Below, in pieces: positions 52,357 to 61,243 of a stretch of 64,000 nt of DNA. How positions within the stretch are numbered: the stretch's first letter is position 1; every line of letters starts with the position of its first letter. The position numbers were made by a program, and so were the translations under genes. The stretch is from Dyadobacter sp. CY347. Lineage in GTDB: Bacteria > Bacteroidota > Bacteroidia > Cytophagales > Spirosomataceae. The stretch spans positions 1,178,001-1,242,000 of the forward strand of contig NZ_JAKFFT010000004.1 in NCBI RefSeq assembly GCF_021502655.1. Reading direction: 5' to 3'. Under the pieces are notes generated by a model. It saw only the letters and a list, made by a program, of their open reading frames with translations. It ran no database searches and was not told the origin of the DNA.

Positions 52357-52425
52357 TAGCCAGTCAATTGTTGCTATCTTTTTACTGGTATACTTACATT
52401 GCCCACACTTTACCACCATGTTGCT

Positions 52426-53445
52426 ATGTCCGAAAACAAACAGGCCCCGTCGGGAAAAGTGATCGTTATCGGCACGTCCGCCGGTGGCCTTAGTGCCTTA
52501 AAAATATTAACCAGCCAGCTGCAGGCAGATTTTCCGGCGCCCATACTGGTTGTCCAGCATATTTCAGCTGACTCAACGGGCGACATTCTTTTAGACGTGC
52601 TTGGAAGACAAAATAATCTGAAATGTCAGCATGCTGTAAACGGAGAAAGCCTTAAAGACGGGCATTTATACCTGGCACCTTCTGATCACCATTTAATGAT
52701 TGGTGATGATCACAAAATCCTGGTCACCAAGGGTGCACAGGAAAACCGCTCCCGGCCGGCGATCGACCCATTGTTCAGGTCGGCTGCCGTTGTTTTCGGC
52801 AGCAATGTGATTGGCGTCCTGTTAACGGGTTATCTGGATGATGGCACAGCCGGGATGATCGCTATCAAGCGGTGCGGCGGTATATGCATTGTTCAGGACC
52901 CCGCAGATGCAGAATACCCTGATATGCCTGCAAATGCTATCAAACAGGTTGAGGTCGATTTTTGTCTACCCCTTCTGGAAATGGGCGGTTTGCTGTATCA
53001 GCTCCTGGCGGCAAAACCAGAAAAAAATAAGCCGGTCCCAAAGGATATAATGATCGAAGCAAAGATTGCCAAACGGGTGTTAAGCGATTTACCTGCTGTT
53101 AACTCCCTCGGTGACCAGGTGCCCTTTAATTGTCCTGGCTGTGGCGGTGTGCTATGGAAAGTGGACAAAGGCCCCTTGACACGTTACCGTTGTCATACAG
53201 GCCATGCGTATACCGCGCAAGGTCTGATCACCGAGCAGACCCTGAAGATCGAAGAGACCATGTGGACTGCGCTTCGCATGTTTGAGGAAAGGCGAAATTT
53301 GCTTACCACATTTGCCAAAGAGCAAACCGGGGCAGTCAAGAAGTCGGCGATTGAAAGGGCAGAGCTTTCCCAGGTGCATATCGACCGGATTAAAGCAATC
53401 CTGCTCGCTGATGACCGGGGAGCAGCAACGAATGTCTCGTTTTGA
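52426..53445 (+). CDS. CheB-type methylesterase with C-terminal zinc-ribbon-like domain
   Basis: The product of about 339 residues has a CheB catalytic domain (about 10-195) with Ser18 in GTSAGG, His45 in VQHIS and Asp139 in YLDDGTAG, and no N-terminal receiver. After a linker, about 228-258 contain CPGCGGVLWKV and RYRCHTGHAYT, a Cys/His-rich motif that probably binds zinc, then a helical tail. Stand-alone CheB proteins with this tail are known in Bacteroidota and Proteobacteria without assigned substrates. The frame opens with TTG at 52399, but the ATG at 52426 is preferred. The close position behind the CheB-CheR-kinase gene suggests a joint role. Confidence 0.9.
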   Translation: MSENKQAPSGKVIVIGTSAGGLSALKILTSQLQADFPAPILVVQHISADSTGDILLDVLGRQNNLKCQHAVNGESLKDGHLYLAPSDHHLMIGDDHKILVTKGAQENRSRPAIDPLFRSAAVVFGSNVIGVLLTGYLDDGTAGMIAIKRCGGICIVQDPADAEYPDMPANAIKQVEVDFCLPLLEMGGLLYQLLAAKPEKNKPVPKDIMIEAKIAKRVLSDLPAVNSLGDQVPFNCPGCGGVLWKVDKGPLTRYRCHTGHAYTAQGLITEQTLKIEETMWTALRMFEERRNLLTTFAKEQTGAVKKSAIERAELSQVHIDRIKAILLADDRGAATNVSF

Positions 53446-53569
53446 CCCTGAACTTACAGAACAAGCGCATTGTCGTATTACCCCCATGTGATAGTCTTTA
53501 AATCCGGTTCGGTTCTTATTTGTTTCTGCCTACCTGTTGCATGTTTTATTGAGCTACTTTTGCGGTGTT

Positions 53570-53890
53570 ATGAGATTAGCGCTTTATATATTGGCTTTTT
53601 ACACAGTAGTTCTATCCTGCATTCCGTGTCAGGATGAACCATTGCGCTTCTCACATAAAGACATCCCGGCCACGATTAATACCAGTGCTGATCATCAGGA
53701 TCAGGGCACTGTGGACCTTTGCTCCCCATTTTGTATCTGTGCGTGCTGCGCGGGCATAACACTGCAACAGCCATTTGCTTCATTACCTGAGGTCACTTCC
53801 GTCCCATTTTTTAAGGATGATGCATTCGCCTATACGGCTGGCAGCAAAGGCGGTGATCCGGCATCTATCTGGCAACCCCCAAGGATTTAG
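53570..53890 (+). CDS. Small Cys-rich exported protein before the RND efflux gene (DUF6660-like)
   Basis: The product of about 106 residues has a hydrophobic N-terminus (MRLALYILAFYTVVLSC), then HKDIPATINTSADHQDQ and a Cys cluster DLCSPFCICACCAG with five Cys in about 13 residues, and a polar end. Small proteins of this type occur just before CzcA/CusA genes in Bacteroidota (I believe listed as DUF6660) and may bind metal ions. The frame opens at TTG 53537, but the ATG at 53570 gives the signal sequence. The pump gene starts 87 bases downstream. Confidence 0.65.
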   Translation: MRLALYILAFYTVVLSCIPCQDEPLRFSHKDIPATINTSADHQDQGTVDLCSPFCICACCAGITLQQPFASLPEVTSVPFFKDDAFAYTAGSKGGDPASIWQPPRI

Positions 53891-53977
53891 TGTAATCCAT
53901 TCTTTTATGGTTTGCTTTATTGCTGTGACTTTACAGGTCACGGTTATAGGCTCATTCTACACAAATTCTAAGTTCAG

Positions 53978-56900
53978 ATGTTAGATAAGGTCATTCATTT
54001 TTCCATTCATAATAAGCTCGTTATCGGAATATTTACCCTGGCTCTTGTCGTCTGGGGCGGGTATTCGCTGACGCAGCTACCCATTGATGCTGTGCCCGAC
54101 ATTACCAATAACCAGGTACAGATCATTACAAGCAGCCCTTCACTGGCCGCTCAGGAGGTAGAGCGCCTGGTTACATTCCCAGTCGAAACTGCCATGGCGA
54201 CCATTCCAAGTACAGAGGAGATCCGGTCTATTTCAAGGTTTGGGCTGTCGGTTGTTACCATTGTTTTCAAAGATAACATTGACGTTTACTGGGCCCGTCA
54301 GCAGGTTTCCGAGCGCCTGCAAAATGCTGTTGAACAAATTCCGCCTGGCGCCGGATCGCCTGAGCTTGCGCCGGTAACCACCGGACTGGGCGAAATATAC
54401 CAGTATGTGCTGCATACCAAAAAGGGCTACGAGAAAAAATACCCGCCTATGGAGCTCCGAAGCATCCAGGACTGGATTGTCAGAAGGCAGCTTTTGGGCA
54501 CAGAAGGCATCGCGGATGTAAGCAGCTTTGGTGGATTTTTAAAACAGTACGAAATAGCGGTTGACCCTTTTAAATTAAGAAGCGCCCAGGTCTCAATGTC
54601 TGAAATCTTTACAGCGCTTGAAAAAAATAACCAAAATACGGGCGGAGCTTACATTGATAAAAAACCCAATGCCTACTTTATCAGAAGTGAGGGGCTTATT
54701 ACAAACCTGAAAGACATTGAAAGCATCCAGGTCAAAGAAACGGCGAACGGGTTGCCCGTACTGATCCGTGATATTGCAATGGTGCAGTACGGCGCAGCTG
54801 TACGGTATGGTGCGATGACGCGCAACGACGAAGGCGAAGTAGTAGGAGGGCTGGTGTTAATGTTAAAAGGCGCGAATGCTGCCAAGGTGATCGGCAATGT
54901 GAAGGAAAGGATACAGCAGATCAGTAAAACACTTCCCGAAGGTGTGGTGATCGAGCCGTTCCTGGACCGCACCAAGCTGGTCAATCATGCCATTGGTACA
55001 GTTTCCAAAAACCTGATCGAAGGGGCGTTGATCGTCATCTTTGTATTGATCCTTTTGCTGGGAAACCTTCGGGCCGGGCTCGTGGTGGCTTCGGTGATCC
55101 CGCTGGCGATGCTTTTTGCAGTCAGTATGATGAATCTTTTTGGTGTTTCGGGAAACCTGATGAGCCTGGGAGCAATTGACTTTGGCTTGATCGTTGATGG
55201 TGCCGTGATCATTGTTGAAGCCACGCTGCACCATATAATGGGCAAGAAATATACCCACCGGCTTTCCCAGCAGGAGATGGATAACGAAGTCTACGAGTCC
55301 GCCTCCAAGATCCGCAATTCAGCCGCCTTTGGCGAGATCATTATCCTGATTGTTTACCTGCCGATCCTGGCTCTGGTGGGCATTGAAGGAAAAATGTTCC
55401 GGCCTATGGCGCAGACCGTAAGCTTTGCCATACTCGGCGCTTTCATCCTTTCGCTGACTTACGTGCCAATGGTGTCTGCCTTGTTTTTGAGTAAGAAAAA
55501 TGAGCATAAGCCCAATATCTCTAACCGGATCATTTCTTTTTTTCACAGGTTATACTTGCCTGTATTAAGCTTTGCGCTCCGGCAAAAACTCATTGTGGTT
55601 GTGACTGCCTTAGCGCTTTTCGGCCTGAGCCTGTGGATGTTTATGAATATGGGCGGGGAGTTTATCCCGCAGCTTGACGAAGGTGATTTTGCGATTGAAA
55701 TGCGCGTACTGACGGGAAGCTCGCTGTCGGAATCGGTGGATGCCGTTCAAAAGGCGGCCGGTGTGCTGCGCAAAAATTTTCCTGATGAAGTTATAGAAGT
55801 AGTAGGTAAAATAGGCTCTTCTGAAATACCCACAGACCCCATGCCCGTGGAAGCCGGTGATGTGATGGTCATATTAAAAGATAAATCAATGTGGACAAAA
55901 GCCGAAGGAAGAGAAGAATTGGCCGAGAAAATGCAGGCCATGCTTACCCAAACCATCCCCGGCGTGACATTCGGGTTTCAACAGCCCATCCAGATGCGGT
56001 TCAATGAGCTGATCTCAGGGGTTAAACAGGATGTAGCAATCAAGATTTTTGGGGAAGACCTGGACGTGCTGGCCCAGCAGGCAAACAAGATTGGTAAACT
56101 GGTGGCTTCTGTCGAAGGTGCCCAAGACCTGTATGTGGAAGAAGTAAGCGGCTTGCCGCAGATCGTGGTAAACTTCGACCGCAACCGCATGTCGCAGTTT
56201 GGCATCAGCATTGAAGATGCGAACCGGACCATTAATACGGGATTTGCCGGAAGCAGCGCGGGTGTGGTTTATGAAGGTGAAAAAAGATATGACCTTGTCG
56301 TCCGGCTCAAAAGCGAGAACCGTCAGACTCTTGACGATGTCCGGGGTTTGTTTGTGACCACATCGCACGGAGAACAGGTCCCGCTTGGCCAGATCGCAAC
56401 TGTCGAGATGAAAACGGGCGCTAACCAGATCCAAAGGGAGGATGCAAAACGCCGGATCACAGTGGCATTTAATGTTCGTGGCAGAGACGTAGAGAGCATT
56501 GTCAAGGAGCTTCAAAGCAAAATTGATAACCAAATTAAGCTGCCCACGGGATACTATACAACCTATGGCGGCCAGTTTCAAAATCTGCAAGAGGCTAATA
56601 CCCGTTTAAGCATTGCTGTGCCGATTGCCCTGCTGCTTATTTTTGTGCTGCTTTATTTTACATTTAATTCACTGCGTCAAAGCCTTTTGATCCTTACCGC
56701 GATCCCGCTGTCGGCCATTGGTGGCATCATTGCGCTTTCACTTCGCGGAATGCCTTTTAGTATTTCGGCAGGGATCGGCTTTATTGCGCTTTTTGGTGTG
56801 GCGGTCTTGAATGGCATTGTGCTGATTGCAGAGTTTAATTCGCTCCGCAAAGAGGGCATGACTGATTTGAAACAAGTTATATTCCAAGGCACAGAAACTC

Positions 56901-58369
56901 GTTTACGCCCGGTGTTGATGACGGCCCTTGTGGCATCACTGGGATTTTTGCCCATGGCGCTGTCCAACAGCTCAGGAGCGGAAGTCCAGCGTCCCCTGGC
57001 AACGGTGGTCATCGGCGGGCTTGTGTCTGCAACACTTTTGACCCTGCTGGTGCTGCCGGTATTATACTTGATTGTCGAGAAGCGCTTTGGTGGCGCTGCA
57101 TTTAAACCTGCCGCGATTCTTCTACTTGTTTTTGCCGCATGCACCTTTAATGCTCCCCATATCCAGGCACAAGATTCAACCAATATAAGCCGGAAGATTT
57201 CGCTTGAAGGAGCCATTAATGAAGCCACCAACAAAAACCTGGAAGTAAAAGCAGGTATTAACCAGATCGATTACCAGAATGCAATGCTTGGCACTTCGGC
57301 CCAGATCGCAAAAACAGATATCTCCTGGATGGGAGGTCAATACAACAGTAACCGGTTTGATAACCAGTTCAATATTTCGCAAACCTTGCCCCATCCAAAG
57401 GTGGCCACCAGAAGAAAAGAGCTGTTGTCTGCCCAGGTTAACGGCGTCCAGGCAAGGTTGGAAGTGACCAAGGCGGAGCTGATCAGACAGGTTAAAGTCA
57501 ATTATTATCAGCAGGTCCTTTTAAAACAGCAACAAAAGATGCTATTGGCGGAAGGCCTGCGTGCCGACCGGTTCGTCAAAGCAGCGGCGCTTCGTTTTAA
57601 GGCCGGAGAAACGGGCCAACTTGAATATTCAGTCGCCCAAAGTGAGCAAGGTGAAATCCAGGCGCGGGTTGTTCAAAACCGGGGCAACTTACTAGTCCTG
57701 CAAAGACAGCTGCAAATGCTGCTCAACAGTGCAGAGCCAATGCAAGCCCAGACAGATACGCTCGAAAAACGCTCGCTGGGCACTATTGTACTCGATACTG
57801 CCGGCATTAGCTCAAATCCGTATTTGCAGTTCCTAAGCCAGCAGATTGCCATTGAAAGACAGACAACGGCCTTTGAGCGCACCAGTTTGTTACCTGAATT
57901 CAGTGTAGGGTATTTCAATCAGTCTTTGATCGGGGGGCAAAATATCAATGGAACCGAAGTCTTTTATGGAGCCGGAAAGCGTTTTCAGGGATTTCAGGTT
58001 GGCGTGTCCGTCCCGCTTTTCAGCGGCGCGCCCAGAGCACGTGTAAAAGCATCACAGCTCAATGAGAAAGTCGCTCAGAACCAATTGGAACTTGCGCGGA
58101 TGGAGGTGGGCAGCAGCTTGCAGCAAGCTGTGCAGTCTTATCAAAGTGCGGCTCAAAGTCTGCTTATATATGAGCAAAAAACCTTGGTTCTTGCTGATGT
58201 GATCGCAGGCAATGCCACAAAGGCCTATGAAGCAGGCGAGATTGGATATGTGGAATTTTCACAGGCGCTGACCAGGGCCTTAAATATCAGGTCAACATAC
58301 CTGGATCTGCTGGGCAGTTATAACCAATCGGTTATTGAAATTGAATTTCTGCTAGCCAAACAGCAATGA
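53978..58369 (+). CDS. CzcA/CusA-type heavy-metal RND pump fused to a TolC-like outer-membrane domain
   Basis: The 1463-residue protein consists of a complete RND transporter (about 1-1045) and a TolC-type outer-membrane factor (about 1065-1463). The RND part has the N-terminal membrane helix, LPIDAVPDITNNQVQI, the fourth helix motif GAIDFGLIVDGAVIIVE (the DFG...D signature of the CzcA group for Zn2+/Co2+/Cd2+), and the helical bundles at about 340-500 and 870-1040. The junction around FKPAAILLLVFAACTFNAPHIQAQDS looks like a signal peptide that is now internal, followed by ISLEGAINEATNKN and coiled-coil helices of the TolC fold with two repeats. Fusions of this kind are known in Bacteroidota. 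The adaptor gene follows 43 bases later, so the unit should form an envelope-spanning metal exporter. Confidence 0.93.
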   Translation: MLDKVIHFSIHNKLVIGIFTLALVVWGGYSLTQLPIDAVPDITNNQVQIITSSPSLAAQEVERLVTFPVETAMATIPSTEEIRSISRFGLSVVTIVFKDNIDVYWARQQVSERLQNAVEQIPPGAGSPELAPVTTGLGEIYQYVLHTKKGYEKKYPPMELRSIQDWIVRRQLLGTEGIADVSSFGGFLKQYEIAVDPFKLRSAQVSMSEIFTALEKNNQNTGGAYIDKKPNAYFIRSEGLITNLKDIESIQVKETANGLPVLIRDIAMVQYGAAVRYGAMTRNDEGEVVGGLVLMLKGANAAKVIGNVKERIQQISKTLPEGVVIEPFLDRTKLVNHAIGTVSKNLIEGALIVIFVLILLLGNLRAGLVVASVIPLAMLFAVSMMNLFGVSGNLMSLGAIDFGLIVDGAVIIVEATLHHIMGKKYTHRLSQQEMDNEVYESASKIRNSAAFGEIIILIVYLPILALVGIEGKMFRPMAQTVSFAILGAFILSLTYVPMVSALFLSKKNEHKPNISNRIISFFHRLYLPVLSFALRQKLIVVVTALALFGLSLWMFMNMGGEFIPQLDEGDFAIEMRVLTGSSLSESVDAVQKAAGVLRKNFPDEVIEVVGKIGSSEIPTDPMPVEAGDVMVILKDKSMWTKAEGREELAEKMQAMLTQTIPGVTFGFQQPIQMRFNELISGVKQDVAIKIFGEDLDVLAQQANKIGKLVASVEGAQDLYVEEVSGLPQIVVNFDRNRMSQFGISIEDANRTINTGFAGSSAGVVYEGEKRYDLVVRLKSENRQTLDDVRGLFVTTSHGEQVPLGQIATVEMKTGANQIQREDAKRRITVAFNVRGRDVESIVKELQSKIDNQIKLPTGYYTTYGGQFQNLQEANTRLSIAVPIALLLIFVLLYFTFNSLRQSLLILTAIPLSAIGGIIALSLRGMPFSISAGIGFIALFGVAVLNGIVLIAEFNSLRKEGMTDLKQVIFQGTETRLRPVLMTALVASLGFLPMALSNSSGAEVQRPLATVVIGGLVSATLLTLLVLPVLYLIVEKRFGGAAFKPAAILLLVFAACTFNAPHIQAQDSTNISRKISLEGAINEATNKNLEVKAGINQIDYQNAMLGTSAQIAKTDISWMGGQYNSNRFDNQFNISQTLPHPKVATRRKELLSAQVNGVQARLEVTKAELIRQVKVNYYQQVLLKQQQKMLLAEGLRADRFVKAAALRFKAGETGQLEYSVAQSEQGEIQARVVQNRGNLLVLQRQLQMLLNSAEPMQAQTDTLEKRSLGTIVLDTAGISSNPYLQFLSQQIAIERQTTAFERTSLLPEFSVGYFNQSLIGGQNINGTEVFYGAGKRFQGFQVGVSVPLFSGAPRARVKASQLNEKVAQNQLELARMEVGSSLQQAVQSYQSAAQSLLIYEQKTLVLADVIAGNATKAYEAGEIGYVEFSQALTRALNIRSTYLDLLGSYNQSVIEIEFLLAKQQ

Positions 58370-58412
58370 TCCGCTTTTGTATTATCTATCGTTAACTATT
58401 GATCTATATTCA

Positions 58413-59618
58413 ATGAAAAATATATTAGTTGTCTTGTTCCTTCTGGCGGGCCTTTGGGCTTGCGGCAAAAAGCAAGAAGAAAAGCAGCAGGAGCCAGCCC
58501 ACGAGCAAGAAGAGCATCATGAAGAAGAAGGGAATGTCGTTGAGCTCACCAAAGCGCAGTATGAAACTGCCGCCGTTGAACTGGGCCAGGTTAGTACGCG
58601 TAATTTGAGCGATGTTGTCAATGCCAATGGCGTGATCGATATCCCGCCGCAAAACCTGGTGAGCATATCCGCACCACTGGGTGGGTTTGTCAGAAAAACT
58701 GAACTGTTGCAGGGTATGCAGGTAAAGAAAGGGCAGATATTGGCCACAATCGAAAACCCTGATTTTATCCAGATCCAGCAGGATTTCCTGGAAACGGAAA
58801 GTAAGCTGGAATATGCCCAACAAGAGTATAGCAGGCAACTGGAACTGAGCAAGGAAAACATCAATGCCCAAAAAGTATTGCAGCAAGCAACCTCAGAAGT
58901 GAAAACCCAGAAAGCACGGTTGGCAGGGCTAAGGGAAAGGATTTTTACAGCTGGTATAAACCTTAATACATTAGAAAAGGGCACCATTGTCAACAGCGCC
59001 ATAATACGTTCACCCATCAGCGGTTCTGTTACGACGGTTAATGTGAACCTTGGAAAATATGTTAACCCGACTGATGTGATGTTTGAAATTGTTGATACCG
59101 ATCACTTGCATGTCGAGCTTTCCATTTTTGAACAGGATATCCCCAAAATCAAACTGGGGCAGTTGGTGCGCTTTACAGTCAGTAACAACCCTTCCAGAGA
59201 ATACCTGGCCAAGGTGTATCTGATCAATCAAAAGATCAATGAAGACCGAACGGTGCGCGTGCATTGCCACCTTGAAAAAGACGACGAAGGCTTGTTACCA
59301 CAGAATTTCGTAAAGGCTGTGATCGAAATCGGCGCAAATCCTGTCACTGCGCTGCCGAGCCCGGCCATAGTCGATTTTGACGGGGCTTCCTATATCTTCA
59401 TCCAGCGCCCGGAAGGTGCCCTCGCTGATAGCACAGGCACTGAGCCCGACGGGCTAACTTTTGAAATGGTCGCCGTCACGAAAGGTGTATCAGAGAACGG
59501 GTACACACAAATCAAATTCCCGCAGGGCTTTGATGCGAAAAATCAAAAGATTGTGCTGAAAGGGGCCTATGCCTTATTATCAAAACTCAAAAACTCCGAG
59601 GAAGAAGAGGGGCACTGA
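58413..59618 (+). CDS. RND efflux periplasmic adaptor lipoprotein (CzcB/CusB-like)
   Basis: The protein of about 401 residues has a lipobox ending at Cys17 (LAGLWAC), then a charged His/Glu-rich stretch (AHEQEEHHEEEGN) that may bind metal. The adaptor fold follows: QVSTRNLSDVVNANG, a barrel-sandwich hybrid domain (GGFVRKTELLQGMQVKKGQILATIEN, and IRSPISGSVTTVNVNLGKYV), a coiled-coil hairpin (about 115-185) and a beta-barrel domain. It would link the CzcA pump and the TolC part. The frame opens at 58377, but the ATG at 58413 starts the signal peptide. Its last 32 bases overlap the end of the convergent AraC-like gene. Confidence 0.92.
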   Translation: MKNILVVLFLLAGLWACGKKQEEKQQEPAHEQEEHHEEEGNVVELTKAQYETAAVELGQVSTRNLSDVVNANGVIDIPPQNLVSISAPLGGFVRKTELLQGMQVKKGQILATIENPDFIQIQQDFLETESKLEYAQQEYSRQLELSKENINAQKVLQQATSEVKTQKARLAGLRERIFTAGINLNTLEKGTIVNSAIIRSPISGSVTTVNVNLGKYVNPTDVMFEIVDTDHLHVELSIFEQDIPKIKLGQLVRFTVSNNPSREYLAKVYLINQKINEDRTVRVHCHLEKDDEGLLPQNFVKAVIEIGANPVTALPSPAIVDFDGASYIFIQRPEGALADSTGTEPDGLTFEMVAVTKGVSENGYTQIKFPQGFDAKNQKIVLKGAYALLSKLKNSEEEEGH

Positions 59619-60360
59619 CGTCCATTTTTAATGTCCGGCTTTTGAAAAGGTCCGTTTTGTATTTGAAAATAAAATTCCGCAGCGACATGCCGGTGCTATT
59701 GAGCATACACAAGTTGGCGGCTTCTTCTGAAATATTGAACTTCATAAGCAACTCCGGAACACGGATCGTCTTCCCGTTTCTCAGTTCATTTTTAAGATGC
59801 TCCACCAACGCCTCTGACAGTTTCAGTTGCGCCTCAGGCTCTTCGGCTTTGCGGAATTCAAAATTATTTCTGGCCAAAGTGTTCACGATCAGTGCAACGC
59901 TGCCTTTTATCAGTTTGAGAAATAAGGCCTGCTGCTGCGTCAGCTCGAATGTGATTTGTTCCACCAAATAGCGGATCGTGTCCGCATCCCGCTCGTTACT
60001 AACGGGCTTCCCCTGACGCACGCGCAGATTTTTGAAAATATTTTCAACCTGTTTGTAAGTCTCTGCAAATTCGGACATATGGTTTTCAGCAACGTCCGCA
60101 CGCGCTGGCGAATTGAATGCGATCACCAAAACTTCGGTTGATATATCTTCTTGAAAAACAGGCATTTCATCGGGTTTTAACAGGATAACACCGCCCTGGC
60201 AGTAATTATGCATCTCGTAGTTCAATATAAACTGCCCGTCCCCGCCGGTGACAAATACCAGGCGGTAATGTGAAGCGAATTCGTAGCTGGCCTCCCAGTT
60301 CCGCGTTTTACAGAGGAGCAGGTGAAATTGTTTGCGGACAGTGAATTTGATCGACGACAT
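59587..60360 (-). CDS. AraC-like regulator with a short C-terminal helix-turn-helix
   Basis: The 257-residue protein has an N-terminal cupin-type sensor (about 10-90, with FASHYRLVFVTGGDGQFILNYE and GGVILLKPDEM) and a helical middle as in AraC-type regulators. The C-terminal part (about 178-245: LSEALVEHLKNELRNGKTIRVPELLMKFNISEEAANLCMLNSTGMSLRNFIFKYK in its span) holds what looks like only the first of the usual two AraC helix-turn-helix motifs; the protein then ends after a short tail. It may therefore be a truncated or atypical regulator. A 38-bp dyad lies directly upstream. The gene is convergent to the metal efflux operon and overlaps its last gene by 32 bases, so opposing transcription could affect both. 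Confidence 0.7.
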   Translation of the reverse strand: MSSIKFTVRKQFHLLLCKTRNWEASYEFASHYRLVFVTGGDGQFILNYEMHNYCQGGVILLKPDEMPVFQEDISTEVLVIAFNSPARADVAENHMSEFAETYKQVENIFKNLRVRQGKPVSNERDADTIRYLVEQITFELTQQQALFLKLIKGSVALIVNTLARNNFEFRKAEEPEAQLKLSEALVEHLKNELRNGKTIRVPELLMKFNISEEAANLCMLNSTGMSLRNFIFKYKTDLFKSRTLKMDVSAPLLPRSF

Positions 60361-60361
60361 T

Positions 60362-60399
60362 TTACAACATTGGGCTAATGCATTAACCCAATGTTGTAA
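60362..60399. promoter_or_regulatory. 38-bp near-perfect dyad directly upstream of the AraC-like gene
   Basis: TTACAACATTGGG (60362-60374) and CCCAATGTTGTAA (60387-60399) form perfect 13-bp arms; the centre CTAATGCATTAA adds the palindrome TAATGCATTA with a single mismatch pair (C/A) between. One base separates it from the start codon. Candidate operator for autoregulation, or a 5' hairpin that blocks translation. Confidence 0.7.
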
Positions 60400-60487
60400 C
60401 TTAAAGTCAATTAATAAAAAGACAATTGCCGAATGACGGGATCCCGTCGCCGAAGATCCGTTTTTACGAGCTTAATGGATGGGAATA

Positions 60488-61243
60488 CTATCTTCCGAGC
60501 CAGTTTTTAAATGCAGACACGCGGTCTGCACTGACGTAAGTTTCCTGACCTAATGCCGGATCCAGGTCGATTTTGAGCTTTCCGGCGGTTATGGCATGGA
60601 TGTTCCGGATGGCAGTAATAGAAATCATCAGCGAGCGGTTGATCCGGAAAAATTGCGCCGGGTCCATGAGCTGGGACAGCTTGTCCAGGCTGTATTCGAC
60701 CGCAAAGTGCCGGCCATCGAATAGCCGCAGAAAGGTGGCTTTTTCTTCGATCACGAAGTAAGCGATTTCAATGCTTGTAAAAGTAAATATTCGCGAACCG
60801 GCGGTACACAGGAACCGGTCTTTGTATTTTTCCGCAACCAGTGCTTCCGCAGCATTGGCCCCGCTGGCAGGAGGCAATGTGGCGTTCAGTTTTTTAAATT
60901 TAACCAGCGACGCTTGCAGCTCGAGGGGATTTATAGGCTTTAAAAGATAATCTATGCTGTTGGTTTTAAATGCTTTAAGCGCATACTCGTCGAAAGCGGT
61001 CGTGAAGATGACGGGAATGGTGAGATTCAGACTTTCCACGATCCTGAACCCGTTGTCATCTTCAAGGTGAATGTCCAGAAAAATTAGGTCAGGGCTTGTG
61101 TTTGCCTCATTTTGCAGATAAGCAATTGTTTCAAACACCGATGGTATCACTGCCAGCACATGCATAGACGCGTCCATGTTAGCTATCATTTTTCTCAGCC
61201 GTTCCGCGCTGAAATATTCATCTTCCACAATCAGCACATTCAT
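60488..61243 (-). CDS. LytTR family response regulator
   Basis: The 251-residue regulator has a receiver domain (MNVLIVEDEYF, phospho-acceptor Asp57 in IFLDIHLEDDNG, Lys in YLLKPINP) and a C-terminal LytTR DNA-binding domain (about 145-250, FLCTAGSRIFTFTSIEIAYFVIEEKATFL, MDPAQFFRINRSLMI). It overlaps the kinase gene by 4 bases and follows it, so they form one operon. The targets are unknown; regulators of this type in Bacteroidota often act on neighbouring genes, here possibly the AraC-like gene or the efflux operon. Confidence 0.93.
   Translation of the reverse strand: MNVLIVEDEYFSAERLRKMIANMDASMHVLAVIPSVFETIAYLQNEANTSPDLIFLDIHLEDDNGFRIVESLNLTIPVIFTTAFDEYALKAFKTNSIDYLLKPINPLELQASLVKFKKLNATLPPASGANAAEALVAEKYKDRFLCTAGSRIFTFTSIEIAYFVIEEKATFLRLFDGRHFAVEYSLDKLSQLMDPAQFFRINRSLMISITAIRNIHAITAGKLKIDLDPALGQETYVSADRVSAFKNWLGR

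Noticed and set aside
56677-57234. Antisense open frame of 185 codons opposite the RND pump gene
   Set aside because: Shadow of the pump gene; the sense strand contains clear RND motifs throughout.
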